DNA of 64,000 nucleotides. Source: Ophiodon elongatus (lineage: Eukaryota; Chordata; Actinopteri; Perciformes; Hexagrammidae). Under the pieces are notes generated by a model, which saw nothing but the letters and a program-made list of their open reading frames with translations, had not been told where the DNA came from and searched no databases. The stretch lies in NCBI GenBank assembly GCA_016806645.1, contig JACSYO010001013.1:2702501-2766500 (forward strand), read 5' to 3'. Below are positions 15,843-27,049 of this stretch, piece after piece. The number at the start of each line of letters is the position of its first letter. Within the stretch, counting starts at the first letter, position 1. Both the position numbers and the translations under genes were made by a program.

Positions 15843-16395
15843 GTGTGTGCAGGTCAGAATGTGCGTCCTCTGAACAAACACGAGTACATCCTGGATGTCT
15901 CGACGGAGGCCGAGGCGGTCGACACCAACTACAGCTTCTGGTTCAGACGTGTCGTCTGGACTCAAGCGCTCAAGTTTGAGAACGAGCTCTGCGTCGCCAT
16001 GCACTACAACCAGGTGAGACGGGTGGAGTTTCACATGCGCGGTGCACGTTACCGACACGAGCGCACGTGACCGTGACGGTGTCTGTGTGTGTCTTCAGAT
16101 CCTGCCAGACTACCGTAAAGGCCTGCTAAATGTTCTCACACATGGAAAAGTGAGCGATCAACAGTTCCACCAGATCTCCAAACTGGCAGCTTTGCAGCAC
16201 AGAGCCAAAGACATCCTCTTCATCCCCAGCATGTGAGGAAGCAAACAGTGTTCACCATGCAGCTTCTAGTGACATTGATCTACTTTATTTAGTTAATTAC
16301 TTTATCAGGCTTATCATTGCTGGGTTCACCGTGTTTATATATATATATATAAATATATATATGTATGTATGTATGTATGTATATATATGTATGTA

Positions 16396-16426
<31 letters not shown>

Positions 16427-16486
16427 GTATATATACGTATATATATATATATATACGTATATATATATATGTATATATGTATATAC

Positions 16487-16524
<38 letters not shown>

Positions 16525-17395
16525 ATATATATATATATATGTGTGTATATATATATATATGTGTATATATATATATGTATATATATATACATATATACGT
16601 ATATATATATGTATATATATATATACGTATATATGTATATACATATATACGTATATATATGTATAACTTATATATGTGTATATATATATGTATATATATA
16701 TATACATATATATATACATATACACATATATATATACACAAATTTCATCTATTCCCTCAAAGGTTTCCACCACACAGCTGTTTAGCCCATCTTATTTTAA
16801 TACAGTGAACACTATCGCCGTGATTTTAATCGGCTCCAGACGTTCTTTTTATTTGGCTTCTCTTTAGCCTCCAGATTCTTGTTATTGCAATTAGAGCAAT
16901 TAAATAATATTTATTTATTATTTCAGGGTGCATTTAACCTTCCCTGTTTCCCTTTTAACACCCATCCAATTTAATTTTAACATTTAACGTGACCAAAATA
17001 TAAAAGTGAAATTAGCATAAATTTCCCAACAAAAATTCATTTTACCTGCGGGTTAATTATTTTCGGTTAAATCAACCTTAAACAGAGCTTCTGCTTCGGC
17101 ACATTCACTGGAGGTGCACATTAGATTTATGGGCGTGTGTTGTTGTTGTTAAATGGTGTATATTTTTATATTTATGTGTAACGTGGACAACATAGATAGT
17201 TGTTACAGTACAGCAGCACTGAAGCTGCAATCGATGTTTTTCTACATTTTCCATTCAGCAGTGATGTTCAACAACCGTTCAGGAAGAAACTCATTGTTGA
17301 GGAGAGAATGCAGTCAATAGTTGTTGTGTTTATGGTGTGTGACAAAAAAACATATTGTCCTTTAGTGCTCTTACCATTGTTATCGGTGTCTATCT

Positions 17396-17469
<74 letters not shown>

Positions 17470-18904
17470 CTCACTGAGTAAAATCATCCTGAGAAATGTT
17501 AAGAAACCACTGCGTGAAGCAGACTCCTGTTTATCTTCTTCTCTCCTCCAGACATGAACTATCAGAGTACATCGCCACACCTCTGTTCAAGAAGCAGCCA
17601 CCCCAGCAGTGGGTTACCATGGTGACGCAGCACATGCAGCAAGTGCAGACCCTGAGCCCGCACCAGGCCAGAGCACAGTTTATGGGTAAGATCTCCTGTT
17701 CCCATTAAGGCACTACAGGTAGGAAAATAAATTAAAATAAAAAGTGATTTTGGCTGAACAGGTTAGTTTTTACATATTTTCTCTCCACGTGTATCAACTC
17801 CACCTTCTACGACTCGACTCCTCCGTCACTATATGTGTAATACGGGCGAAAGCTTAACCTTAAGTTGAGATAGTTTTGTCAAGTGTTGTTTCCAGAGTTT
17901 AGATGTGGAGAAGAAATGCTGCAACGTTAATGTGTAAATTTGCACTTTTTTACGGATATTGTGATAATAGAGAAAGTATTTGTGTCTTAAAGAGATGCTC
18001 CAGTGATTCAGTTTTTCTCTTACATAATGTTGAGAGACAGATTAAACAAACCCGAAGCAGCAGAGGCCAAGATGCATTGACTTTTAGTCTCTTGTATGGG
18101 TAGAAACCTCAAAACACTAGATCCTGTATTTCCTATAATGCAACTCATTCTATGACAGTGATGACATCACCAAGGTCATTTGGACAAATCCCCTCCAGAG
18201 CCACAGAAGACATTTACAACTTTTTTCTCAAGCTTTAAAAAATTATTTTTTTGTCCAGTGTCCATGAATAAAAATGTGACAATCTGCGTTTACTGTTGGA
18301 TAAATTCGGTGTCTCTGTGCGTGCAGGGCTGATCAGCGCATTCCCCATGTTCGGCTCCTCGTTCTTCTACGTCCAAAGCAGCAGCTCCACCACCTTCTAC
18401 GCCCCCTGCATCGTTGCTGTCAACCAACATGGCCTCCACTTCCTGCACAAAAACACACACGTAAGAGTAGAGTCACACAGCAGTTTCAGTTGACAATTGT
18501 GTTTTTGTTTTTTTTTATATATGTGTACATAACACTCGGTCTCTGCGGTGCAGGAGCTGATGGCAGTGGTCCCCCTGGTGGAGGTGCAGTCCAGCCGCAC
18601 CCAGAGGCCCACTGCTGGAACGAGCTACCCGTATGTAGACCTGACCCTGGGGGACATGAACACACAGCGGGTCATTCAGCTGCAGCTGGAGCAGGTATTA
18701 CGCAAACACAGACAAGGACACTCTGCAGAGGCCACACATGATCATTTGCAGTGAGTGGAGTTGCTGCGTTACTGTGCTCATGTTGGCGGTGTTTGTCCAC
18801 AGGGCCTGGAGTTGTGTCGAGTCATCGCCATGCAGGTGGAAAACATGATGTCCGTGCGGGAGAGGCGACTCACCCTGCCACCCAGCGAAATCACCATGTT
18901 ATAG
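408..18904 (+). CDS. myo15a: Unconventional myosin-XV (MYO15A-like), C-terminal half, 34 exons, 5'-partial
   Basis: Actin motor that carries whirlin and EPS8 to stereocilia tips in hair cells; the motor, IQ and first MyTH4 parts lie left of the window. Exons read: 408-481, 569-642, 2337-2445, 3213-3281, 3394-3458, 3546-3941, 4855-4936, 5246-5341, 5528-5588, 5857-5950, 6092-6209, 6849-6964, 7062-7121, 7320-7395, 7503-7618, 7716-7834, 8437-8578, 9282-9393, 9510-9584, 11526-11731, 11807-11925, 12468-12537, 12645-12717, 12929-13002, 13152-13234, 13418-13548, 13632-13726, 14785-14881, 15853-16013, 16099-16232, 17552-17685, 18327-18460, 18554-18694, 18803-18904. Phases agree throughout and give about 1268 residues. 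Visible order: Q- and P-rich linker (to about 410), FERM-like unit with TNVPWRLYLRKE (about 413-622), SH3 with AERNFVTDD and GRSGAFPAE (about 623-707), MyTH4 (about 770-968), FERM (about 969-1260). The protein ends SEITML, a hydrophobic PDZ-ligand-type tail as in MYO15A, which binds whirlin. The downstream alkbh5 neighbour matches human MYO15A synteny. Teleosts may carry two copies; I cannot tell which this is. Confidence 0.95.
2140..2245. repeat. Dispersed repeat fragment with TATCAGCCAATAT motif
   Basis: Intronic A/T-rich segment with repeated TATCAGCC, CAGCCAATAT and TATCGG-like words. The same words recur at about 7990-8310 in another intron of the same gene, so this is probably a decayed transposon fragment. 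I could not define its ends. Confidence 0.5.
3546..3941 (+). other. Proline-rich linker exon of myo15a with short internal repeats
   Basis: This 132-codon exon encodes a Q/M-rich start followed by a low-complexity stretch. PPSPYAN occurs twice in a row, with related SPYAPASPN and PTPYAAAD units on either side, then a PPRHPYPPP run. It is a probably disordered spacer between the first MyTH4 (outside the window) and the FERM-like unit. It is base-compositionally unlike the flanking introns, being C-rich on the coding strand. Confidence 0.8.
4938..5105 (+). repeat. (GA)n tract with AACATGAGA interruptions
   Basis: An almost pure purine GA tract starts two bases into the intron after the exon ending at 4936. 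It is interrupted by repeated GAGAACATGAGA blocks, so it is partly a minisatellite of about 16-20 bp units. Its polypurine strand could form triplex DNA. Confidence 0.9.
5341..5527 (+). other. Probable GC-AG intron in myo15a
   Basis: The exon encoding PSQDIQ continues in frame until a TGA at about 5346. No GT donor near its end keeps phase 1, which the next exon (starting DIIKRY at 5528) needs. The sequence CAAG|GCATCT at 5338-5347 supplies a GC donor that restores the frame, giving SQDIQDIIKRYNS, the conserved myosin XV linker motif. The acceptor is TTTAAAG|AC. Confidence 0.7.
7985..8310. repeat. Second dispersed repeat fragment with TATCAGCC/AGCCAATA motif
   Basis: Contains GATAAGCCAATACTGG, TATCAGCCCGCATATAC and TATCAGCCAATTTATCAG, the same vocabulary as the segment at 2140-2245. 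It lies within a 600-bp intron of myo15a and has no coding signal. It is probably a fragment of an old non-autonomous DNA transposon. Confidence 0.5.
10937..10966 (+). repeat. (CTG/GCT)n trinucleotide microsatellite
   Basis: About ten GCT units in the longest myo15a intron of the window (9585-11525). The rest of that intron holds A/T-rich unique sequence and a GTGGGGACAAACAGCTGGTCCCCAC imperfect inverted repeat near 10301-10326; I see no exon in it. Confidence 0.9.
11464..11522 (+). repeat. (TG)n microsatellite abutting a 3' splice site
   Basis: About 29 TG units run directly into the CAG acceptor of the SH3-domain exon at 11526, with almost no conventional pyrimidine tract between. Confidence 0.95.
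11956..12420. mobile_element. hAT-type MITE (465 bp) with 8-bp target-site duplication
   Basis: The left end reads CAGGGATGAAAAGTAGC. The reverse complement of the right end reads CAGTGTTGGAAGAAGTA, and the two termini stay similar inward (both reach TTTACT.AAGT / TTTACTTCAGT). The flanks are TTCAAATC (11948-11955) and TTTAAATC (12421-12428), an 8-bp duplication with one mismatch, as expected for hAT transposition. There is no transposase, so it is non-autonomous. It sits in a myo15a intron. Confidence 0.85.
13061..13140 (+). repeat. (GT)40 microsatellite upstream of a 3' splice site
   Basis: Forty uninterrupted GT units end 11 bases before the acceptor of the exon at 13152, separated only by TCCTCCCCTCAG. 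Confidence 0.95.
13323..13395 (+). repeat. (GT)n microsatellite
   Basis: About 36 GT units fill much of the 183-bp intron between the exons ending at 13234 and starting at 13418. Confidence 0.95.
13750..13975. mobile_element. Fragment of teleost TACTTAAGTA-type repeat
   Basis: Holds AAGTAGCAGTAGTATTAGCAG and CTCGTTATGCAGAATAGCC words typical of the abundant teleost 'AGTAAAAGTA' repeats, followed by A/T-rich sequence. It shares style with the segments at 26590-26990 and 63320-63420. It is partial, with no clear ends. An A-rich stretch and (TA)n tract follow at 14028-14080. Confidence 0.55.
16336..16740. repeat. Long alternating purine-pyrimidine (TA/TG/CA) tract
   Basis: About 400 bp of nearly perfect purine-pyrimidine alternation made from TATATA, TATGTA, TATACG and TGTGTA blocks, in the myo15a intron after the exon ending at 16232. 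Such DNA can adopt Z or cruciform forms. Its right edge abuts a dispersed repeat (16742-16804). Long open frames across it are artefacts of a stop-poor repeat. Confidence 0.9.
16742..16804 (-). repeat. Dispersed repeat, copy A (inverted relative to 20061-20123)
   Basis: The 63 bp match the reverse complement of 20061-20123 with four mismatches by my alignment. In both copies the same end is joined to, or lies close to, a TA/TG microsatellite, suggesting that a mobile unit carried or seeded the microsatellite. Confidence 0.8.
17396..17467 (+). repeat. (CA)n microsatellite
   Basis: About 36 CA units in the intron before the exon at 17552. It is one of the few tracts here with CA, not TG, on the sense strand near an acceptor. 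Confidence 0.95.
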
Positions 18905-19384
18905 CACACACAGTCGTATGGACACACTAATGTAGAGGAAACCCTTATAAATAGCCTACCTCTTCTTGCCTTCAGGGGTTCTAATATTATATGTGAATGC
19001 ATAAGTGGACCCTGAAGTCAGTCTGACTTTTACTTGATTATCATACTGCATTAACTGAACAAAGTGCATAATGAAGACCGTGAAAAGTAAATATTAGTTC
19101 AGATTGAAACCTTTATAATTGCACTTACTGCTGTAGTTTTGATTGATTTAAAAATTAGAGATCTTTTAAAATGCACAGAAACTGTTAAAGAACAGCGAGG
19201 AAGCTTCACAGGCTCGTGCCTTGTCATTACAACGTTTTATAACTGATATCTAACATGTTTTTTTATTTTTTTTTATTTATACAGTTCATTATAAAAACTT
19301 GATGTTAGTTAAACAGATGTTGTATTCAACCAATGTTAATGCATCAACTTTCTTGTTTTGTAAAGAATATTTTATCTAAATAAA
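18905..19384 (+). promoter_or_regulatory. myo15a 3' UTR and candidate polyadenylation signal
   Basis: A/T-rich sequence after the TAG at 18902-18904. The first clear AATAAA is at about 19379-19384, giving a 3' UTR of about 480 bases. No reading frame of interest. Confidence 0.6.
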
Positions 19385-20480
19385 ATCAGCTATTTTAAAG
19401 AGAGATATGAGCACTTCTGCTTTCTGTTGTTTAAATTATTAAACAATATGTATTTTGTATTAAGAGGTATCAGTATAAATGCCACAACTGAATGTTTTAG
19501 TATGTATAAAACTCAACAAAGCTTCTAAAATATTTATTTTCATGATTGTTTATTTTCTTTTACATTTAACAACAAATCCCTATATCTATAAAATGCCATA
19601 AAATTGTGAAAAATGGTGGAGTCCAAGGCAATGTCTTCAAACTGCTTGATTGCCTGACAAACTGTCAGAAAAAGTATTCAATTTATAATGATACAAAACA
19701 GAGGAATTAAGATAAATGCCTTAAAATTAATAATTCATGAAACATGTTGCTGAATAGTTGTTGGTCAAATAATAAATTGACCAAATTGATAATTTCAGAA
19801 CTAAATCATAAATAAATTAAATATGTATAAACATATTTAAAAAATGCATCATGTTTCAGTGTAACATTACAGCAGTCTAATACTGGGTGAGTTATGGAAA
19901 TAAAAATCTGCGTGTTTTAAAAGTTTTACAAATATAAATAAATAAGGTGTCTGTGACGATTTGTATCTACAGGATGAAACATTTACTTTAAACACCAGTT
20001 TTGTACTTGAAATATCCAGCAGTGGATTTGTGCACAAAAAATGTGTATACTGTATATGACTGTATTAAAACAAGATGGGCTAAATGGCTGTGTGGTGGAA
20101 ACCTTTGAGGCAATAGATGAAATGTGGTGTGTAGATGGTTGCATATATATATATATGTATATATATATACACACAAAATATTATAAAACGTGTCAACAGT
20201 ATTTGCACACGTTTCTCTTCACAGAAGGTAAATATAAATTAAGTTTAAACATAAAGTTTATTATTATTATTATAATAGATATCAACACGATACATAACAC
20301 TAATAATAAATAACCTTAAATAAAGATTGAGAACTTTATGGAAGTACACGAGACCTCAATGGGACAACGCGCGTGCCCTCTAGGCTCCCAAAAATGGATT
20401 CATGCGTATTTTTACCGATCAGGTCACGTGACAGTGTCGGGTCACCACTGCGCATGTGTCGATCTGTGACAGGTTACACG
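19385..20480. other. Intergenic region between myo15a and alkbh5
   Basis: A/T-rich sequence with no gene recognised. It contains dispersed repeat copy B (20061-20123), a short (TA)n tract (20142-20170) and an ATT-rich stretch (20255-20280). G/C content rises after about 20350 towards the alkbh5 promoter. Confidence 0.7.
20061..20123 (+). repeat. Dispersed repeat, copy B
   Basis: Partner of 16742-16804 in opposite orientation (59 of 63 bases equal in my alignment). It is followed 19 bases later by a TATATATGTATATA tract, as copy A is on the equivalent side. Confidence 0.8.
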
Positions 20481-21034
20481 AGTTTATTTCCAGCCTCTTT
20501 TTTTTTTTTTTTTTTTCCAGCTGAGGGGGGGAAGCGGGTTACGGTGCTCGAGCCTCACCGAGAACACGACCATGTTTTTCCTCCTGAACCCGCGGAGTCC
20601 ACGCGAGAGCGAGAACGTCTCCGGAGCACCGGGGACTGGAATCTGACGGGAAACGGACACGTGAAATGTCGCTGCGCGGTTTGTCGGTATTTCCAGGCGG
20701 CGACGGACAGACCAAGCCGGGTTAGCTCAAGCTAACGTTAGCCAACCGTTAGCCGTTAGACCACCGGTGACACCGGACACACGGATCGACGGGTTTCGCT
20801 CCGGTTTCGGGACGCGGAGGAGGACGAATGTTAGCTACGTGTGTGAGCGGGTCCCTGAAACCAGTCCACCGTCAAAGACTCCCGTTGACGTCCAGCTAAA
20901 TCCGGTTTATATTAAAACGAGTCCGTTAAAACGGTGCCGGGATGCGGCGCTGATACGGTAGCTAGCCGTTAGCTCCGGGGGGCTCACGTCGCACTTCGCC
21001 CAGCCGGGTGTTTTTTTTTTTAGGGGGGGCTGAC
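20481..21034 (+). promoter_or_regulatory. alkbh5 promoter and 5' UTR region
   Basis: G/C- and CpG-rich sequence with a T-run at 20498-20517 and repeated GTTAGC words at about 20724-20758. No TATA box is apparent, fitting a CpG-island type promoter of a housekeeping gene. The transcription start cannot be fixed from sequence alone. Confidence 0.55.
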
Positions 21035-23960
21035 ATGGCAGCCAGCGGGTACTCCGACCTGAGGGATAAGCTCAAATCCATGACGCCGCACCGAGACGAG
21101 GTGACGAAGAACAAATACGTGGACGGGGAGAGCAACGGGAAGGGGAGCGGGAAGCGCAAGTACCGGGAGTCCGACGACGAGCACGAGCACAGCGACGACA
21201 GCGCGGAGAGCCGGGAGCAGGAGGCCGGCCGCGTGAAGGGCAGCATCCTGCAGGAGAACATCTTCTCCCCGGAGGAGTGCGCCCTCATCGAGGAGAAGAT
21301 AGACGACGTGGTGGCCCAGGGGGAGGCGGGACTGTACCGCGAGCACACGGTGGACCGGGCGCCGCTCCGCAACAAGTACTTCTTCGGGGAGGGGTACACG
21401 TACGGGTCCCAGCTGGAGAAGCGGGGGCCGGGCCAGGAGAGGCTGTACCGCAAAGGGGAGGTGGACGACATCCCCGGCTGGGTGCACGAGCTGGTGATCA
21501 AGCGCCTGGTGGCCAGCGGGGTGGTCCCGGACGGGTTCGTGAACAGCGCAGTCATCAACGACTACCAGCCGGGCGGCTGCATCGTGTCACACGTGGATCC
21601 GCTGCACATCTTCGCGCGGCCCATCGTGTCCGTGTCCTTCTTCAGCGACAGCGCGCTCTGCTTCGGCTGCCGCTTCCAGTTCAAACCGATCCGGGTGTCG
21701 GAGCCGGTGTTCGTCCTGCCCGTGAGGAGAGGCAGCGTCACGGTGCTCAGGTGACTATGTTTGTGTTTGTGCATTGCTGTTTTTTTTTTTTTTTTTTTTT
21801 TAAGAAGTGTGGCTGACAGGGCTCACGGTGTCTTTCTCCCTCAGTGGCTACGCTGCCGATGACATCACCCATTGCATCCGCCCACAAGACATCAAGGCCC
21901 GTCGTGCAGTGATCATACTTAGAAAGTGAGTCAACGTGCCAATTCTTATTCTTATTTTGTGGGAAATCTCTCTCTGGTCCTTGTGTTTTAACTAACTGCT
22001 CCCTCCTCTGTCTTCTCGGCCAGGACTCGACCAGATGCTCCTCGACTGGACTCTGAAGGCGCTCTTCCTGTGGCGAGACCGGTCCCTCTGAGACCGGCTC
22101 CTCTGAAAGCCAAGCGCTCTCATCGCAGAGCAGATCCTGATGCTGCTCACAGGTATACAGACACAGGAAATGGTCTTCACGGGTCCAAACAGACCCGTGG
22201 AAAACCTACTATATTTGCATAAACTAATAACTAAAGAGATAGACCTGACCAGAAAGGGGGGGGCTTTGGACAGTCAGTGAGCCAGTCAATCTGAAAAACA
22301 GGCCTGAGGAGAGTCACACCTCACCACTTGGCAAACATCAATAGAAAGTGTTACATTTGTAAATGATATTTGCCTTATTAAGTGTCAGAGAAACTTCATA
22401 CCACCAACTCTGTCAGCAACGTGATGCACAACTGCTTAACGAGCAGCCGTGGTCGTAAAGAGTTTCCCCTCAAAAAAATACATTTGTCTCTTGATTATTT
22501 TTGACACGTCACATGATTAGATCCACCTGAGTGTTAGCTCTGCTTTAAGAAAACTGCAGCCATCTCATTCATTTGATTGAGGTCATTTCGATGGCAACTC
22601 AGAGGGCTCCGGCAACTTTCAACTTCTGCAGGAATGCAATGCTCTCATCTGACAAGGCGCTGCATTCGCCAATCATATATATTCAAGCGCATGTTCCTGG
22701 TTGATTGTTTTGCGACGGCGTAGTTTTACTGCTTACCTCAAGATCGTTGCAACGAAATCCAGAGCAGTAAAAAATCCTCTCTCATTACATTATAATTACC
22801 GTGAAGTGTTTTGGCATCTGACAAGCCTTCAAACTCTTGGATCTGTTTCTCGAGCCGTATTTGCGGGATCATATTTCATCCTGTCACTGGAACCTGAAAC
22901 CAACATTCCCTTACCAACAGTCTGGTATTATTTCTGTATCACTGACAACACGACATAAGTCTTGAACATAAAGACGACAGCACAAAAAAAAAAATGCACA
23001 GAGAGAAATGTGCGTCTTGTTTCGCCTTCTAACATTTCTGTAATGGATTTGTTTTCAGTCGTCAGATCTTGTACAAAATCAATTTAATAAACTATGAAAG
23101 AGCCTATTTTAAACTAATTCAAACTATTTCCCACTTGCGGTGCGACCGGTTCAAATGTTCAACCACAGTAATAATCAGACCAACACACATCCCCAAACAT
23201 GCAGCATATGAGCGAATAGGAATTAAAAAATGAGTCCCAACCCAACTGACATTCAGTGCTCGTACGTTATAAAACAGGCAGCTGAATTCGCTCTCTAATA
23301 ACGTTAAATGATGAGATTAATGTGAGAATGTATCCGTGGACTCAGTGCGAGAAGCGGGGGAGCGAGCGGCCCTCACGCCCACAATGGTCATTAATTAAGA
23401 CTTCAAAGGCAAAATAATTTAAAATCCGTCAGTGATGCAGCTTGTGAGAGAACAGACAACCCTCTTCTTCCTGGCTATCATCACATTTTGCACTCACTGC
23501 TCTCACTCTGTCTCACTCACAGACACAAAAGCAAATGTGCTTTCATGTCTGAATGAATCCACGAGGAACATTAACTTAACAGTCACCTGTGTTTGACAAA
23601 AAGCCCTCAGTTAAACAGATGGATGAAGCCAGTAATGTTGCATATCGTCTGAAAAGACACACTCCTGCAAAGACAGCCGAGGCTGTAACAGCGTTCTAAC
23701 GTGTGCCTCGTGAACACGTGTTATGTCATTTGCATTAATGAAGATCCAAAGCTGACTCTGCGTCTCACTCTTTCTCCCCCGCCAGGCCTCGGGTGCTGGA
23801 GATGGACAAAGAGGAGAACAGGCGTCCGACAAACTCCCACCACCACCGCCGCAGCAGCAGCAGCAGCGGCATCAGCTCCGAGAACTACTGGAGACGCGGT
23901 CAAGACTCCGAAAAACACCGGGAGAGTTCGGGGCGCAAAGTCAAAATGAGACGCCACTGA
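21035..23960 (+). CDS. alkbh5: RNA demethylase ALKBH5 (m6A eraser), complete, 4 coding exons
   Basis: Fe(II)/2-oxoglutarate dioxygenase that removes N6-methyl from adenosine in nuclear mRNA. Exons 21035-21750, 21845-21925, 22024-22152, 23786-23960; phases close and give 366 residues (human ALKBH5 is 394). The start is the ATG giving MAASGYSDLRDKLK, the conserved vertebrate N-terminus; a slightly longer frame from 21008 reads through the 5' UTR. Iron ligands are visible as H186 and D188 in SHVDPLHIF and H248 in DDITHCIRP; R259 in KARRAVIILRK matches the 2-oxoglutarate-binding arginine (human R277). An acidic, charged N-terminal segment (DDEHEHSDDS) and a basic Ser/His-rich tail (HHHRRSSSSS ... 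VKMRRH) are probably disordered. Exon 1 is very G/C-rich compared with its neighbours. It lies next to myo15a as on human 17p11.2. Confidence 0.97.
22153..23785. other. Last intron of alkbh5
   Basis: About 1.6 kb without recognisable exons or well-defined repeats. The 85-codon open frame at 22701-22958 has no family signature and no splice context, so I do not call it. Confidence 0.6.
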
Positions 23961-26235
23961 GCACCTCTCCCTATCACACGTGTATACATATAAATATATC
24001 TTTTATGTATTTCAATATTGTACCATTCTTTGATCAGTCGTCATTTTTCTCGCACCGTCATCATGTTGTCTGCGTTTTGGTTTGAGCCTGGATGAGTTTG
24101 AGGTGCATTATTTGTTTCTGGCACACGCAGCTGGCGTCCCTGCTACAAAGTTCAGAACCTCAAGTTCCTAACTCCAGTTCGGCTTTATTGTTAAATGACC
24201 TTTAATTGAACATTTCTTGTTTCTATGTCCATAGATACTTCAAAATGGCATGTATTTTTTGTAACCAAGATGTACAGACCACAAGAGCTTAAAAAAAAAG
24301 AAAAAAAGATGTATGTATGGATTTGTACAAAAGAAAACCTGAGCTGTAATCTAACTTGTTATAATGTACAATACTTTTGTATAGTCTTTGATTGGGGGAA
24401 CTTTTATGCAGAAAGAAACATTTGCTTTTATGGCACCCACATTTCTGATCCTTACCTTTTACTGTGCCATCTCAGTTCACGTTGGCCTCCCTGTCTCCGT
24501 TTAAGTTGAAACAACTGGCAGATGTGCAGAAATGCTTCCTGCGTTATGATTTGATTCTGCTGTGTGACTCATCGTGGTGGAGGTTACGATACGCTGCAGC
24601 AACTAAACTGATGTTTTATGGAGTGATGAGAACCTCAGGCCTTGTTTTACACTCCTGTTTCGGTTTGAAGTTGCTTACCTTGTAAAGTGACAGAGGCCAT
24701 GTTATTGCTGTTCTGTATTAAATCTAATTTTTCCTCATTTACGTTGGTGATATTTGGATCGGACCGAACAACGCCAGCTCTGTAATGTCTCGTTTAATGT
24801 GTGCGTCTAAAGACGTGGCGGAGCAGGAACTCAATATCCGTATTTGTCCTTGAGATTAGCTCCGTAAACACAGATTTGTTTCTTGCTCCCGGTCAGCCAT
24901 GTTTGTCTGAGGCACTCGTTAGCTCACTGGTCAGTTAGTCTGGAGTTACACATTAACAAAAATAAACCTCAGTTCAAGGGAGACATTACTTTCTAAAAAA
25001 CAGGGTGAGTTTTGATCGTGGTTTTCTGAAGCTCTGCTACACTTGTGAACTTGAATATGATCGTAATGGTAATGGAGGTAAATACTGCGTCTCTTCACAC
25101 AGAATGGGACAGCGGCAGCTCATGAAACAAACTAAAGTGTGTCTCGTGTTATTAGAGATCTGTCTGGGTTCTTATTTTTAATGATCAACCAAATAACTGC
25201 CCCATAGCAGTGATGTAGCATTCAAGACCACTTTTTGAAGGTTTCGTCTCAGAATCAATCGCAATTTTGTCTCAGACAAAGAGGACTCAGGACAAAACCA
25301 CAACTGCGGGGATATCGCTCAACTCTGCATTCTCTGCTTTAATTGTTAAAATATCTTTCTAAGATTCCTCATAGAAAACAAAGGAACATTCCCACACATA
25401 AAATTCTCCTCTGCCATGTCATTTCTCGTGTACACTTATACATCCACACAAACACACAGTACGTCTGGCCAAAAAAAAGAAAAGGTGAATGAAGAGGAAT
25501 CTCCATTTGAGTTCTGTTGTTTTTTTTGTTTTTTTTATGCGAATGTGAATCTTTCACATGAATTTGAGGAGTGCCAATGTGGTTTGCATGTTTTACGTTT
25601 TCTCTTGAGGTGTGTCGTGCGTTGTGGGACTTGCACTGGTCTTGGTCTTGACTCGGGTCTCAACCCCTCAAAGTCTTGTTCAAGACTTGGTCTTTATTTA
25701 GGTGGTTTTGACTACAACACTGGGCTATATCAAAGATATGTTTCTATTTTTTTCCTCAATTCTCGATGAGACTATAATTTCTCTTCAACAAAAGACTTTT
25801 CTGTTCAAGTTTGAACTTTTTGGGAACCACTGATCTGGCTAGAAAGTGTCCACCTCTATGAAAACAATACAGTATATACTGTATATTATCCCAGGCGTGT
25901 TCTAGGTTTTCTGTCCATCTTGGTGAATGTTCATTCTTCTTCGAGGCCACTTTGAGCAGGAAGGTACACCGTTAGTAGAGAAGTCATCCGCATTCAAATC
26001 TAACAGTTTGGGGGCTTTGGAATAGTGGTTTTATTGATTCATGTTCATTTGCATTTCTAGGATCATATTAACTAAGTGGTGTTTTTCACTCAAGGTGAGA
26101 AGTTAAAGGGAAAACAAGTTTGGACCTTTGCAATTCAATTTCTGTATTTCCCTAATAATTCCCGAATCTGTATATAAGTTTGTATATTATGCATCCTCGA
26201 TATTTCCACAAAGTTATTTATAATTCAATAAATAA
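23961..26235 (+). promoter_or_regulatory. alkbh5 3' UTR and downstream region
   Basis: After the TGA there is a long A/T-rich stretch with several possible polyadenylation signals: ATTAAA near 24718, AATAAA near 24961 and a tandem AATAAATAAA near 26227. A long 3' UTR is usual for ALKBH5, but which site is used cannot be read here. No remnant of LLGL1 or FLII was recognised. Confidence 0.45.
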
Positions 26236-26589
26236 AATCTGTAAAATGCCTCGGCGTTTAAATGTTTTGAATTGTACAATCAAAGGTAACATGAACTCCG
26301 GAGCAATTAACAAAATCAAAAGATCACCACAAACAAAAAAGAACTACAGCCTCCTTTATTTATTTTTCTTTTTTCAAATTGAATTAGATCCAGTCTTGGT
26401 TTAAAACTTTAGCTGTCGGGTCATAAGCATAATTTGGGTTTTGACAGCATGTTTAAAAAAAAGTTTCTGAGATAAGAGGTTCAAAGTTCATTCTTGACCT
26501 TGGAAAAGCTGTTTGAGTTTGTCCAAAAGTTTGCGTGACGAAGACCAGGTGATATGATCAAAAGCACCGGAACAGTTGCTAAATGGCAT

Positions 26590-26990
26590 TATTCAAACCA
26601 TTTACTTAAGTAAAAGTAGCAATACTACACTATCAAAATATTACAAGTAAAGTGCATTCAAAATTTAAGTGAGGTAAATGTACAGACGTGTAAAAGTACT
26701 GTCAGTGTTATACTATTACATTATTGGATCACTATAATTGATGTATGAATATGTAAGTGGTGCTTTAATGTTGCCTTTTTCTATAGTGGAGCTAATTTTA
26801 ACTACTTTATGTACTTTTGCCAGTTTAATCTGTAACAACGGATCATATTTTATAAACTGATCATAAGTTTTGAATGCAAAATCTTAATTTAAAAGTATTT
26901 TACAGCTCTTTTAAATAAATGTAGAGAAGTACAATATTTTTTCTCCAAAATGTGAAATAGAAGTAAAAGTATCTAAAAAAAAATTGTAAA
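26590..26990. mobile_element. Diverged teleost TACTTAAGTAAAAGTA repeat copy
   Basis: Begins CATTTACTTAAGTAAAAGTAGCAATACTACACT and continues with GTAAAGTGCATTCAAAA and TAAAAGTACTGTCAGTG, words of the very common teleost non-autonomous repeat. It is about 400 bp, with no transposase. Its edges are approximate. Confidence 0.65.
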
Positions 26991-27049
26991 ATCATTTTCC
27001 ATTATTTCCAGGTTCCCGATGTAATAAATGGGTGTTGGATGTCCCGGAG

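Noticed and set aside
16289..16808. Several 110-158 codon frames of Tyr/Ile/Val repeats on both strands
   Set aside because: Translation of the TA/TG alternating tract, which lacks stops in most frames. It lies in an intron of myo15a.
21277..21816. 179-codon Arg/Gly-rich plus-strand frame overlapping alkbh5 exon 1
   Set aside because: Out-of-frame shadow of a very G/C-rich exon; the ALKBH5 frame is conserved and holds the catalytic motifs.
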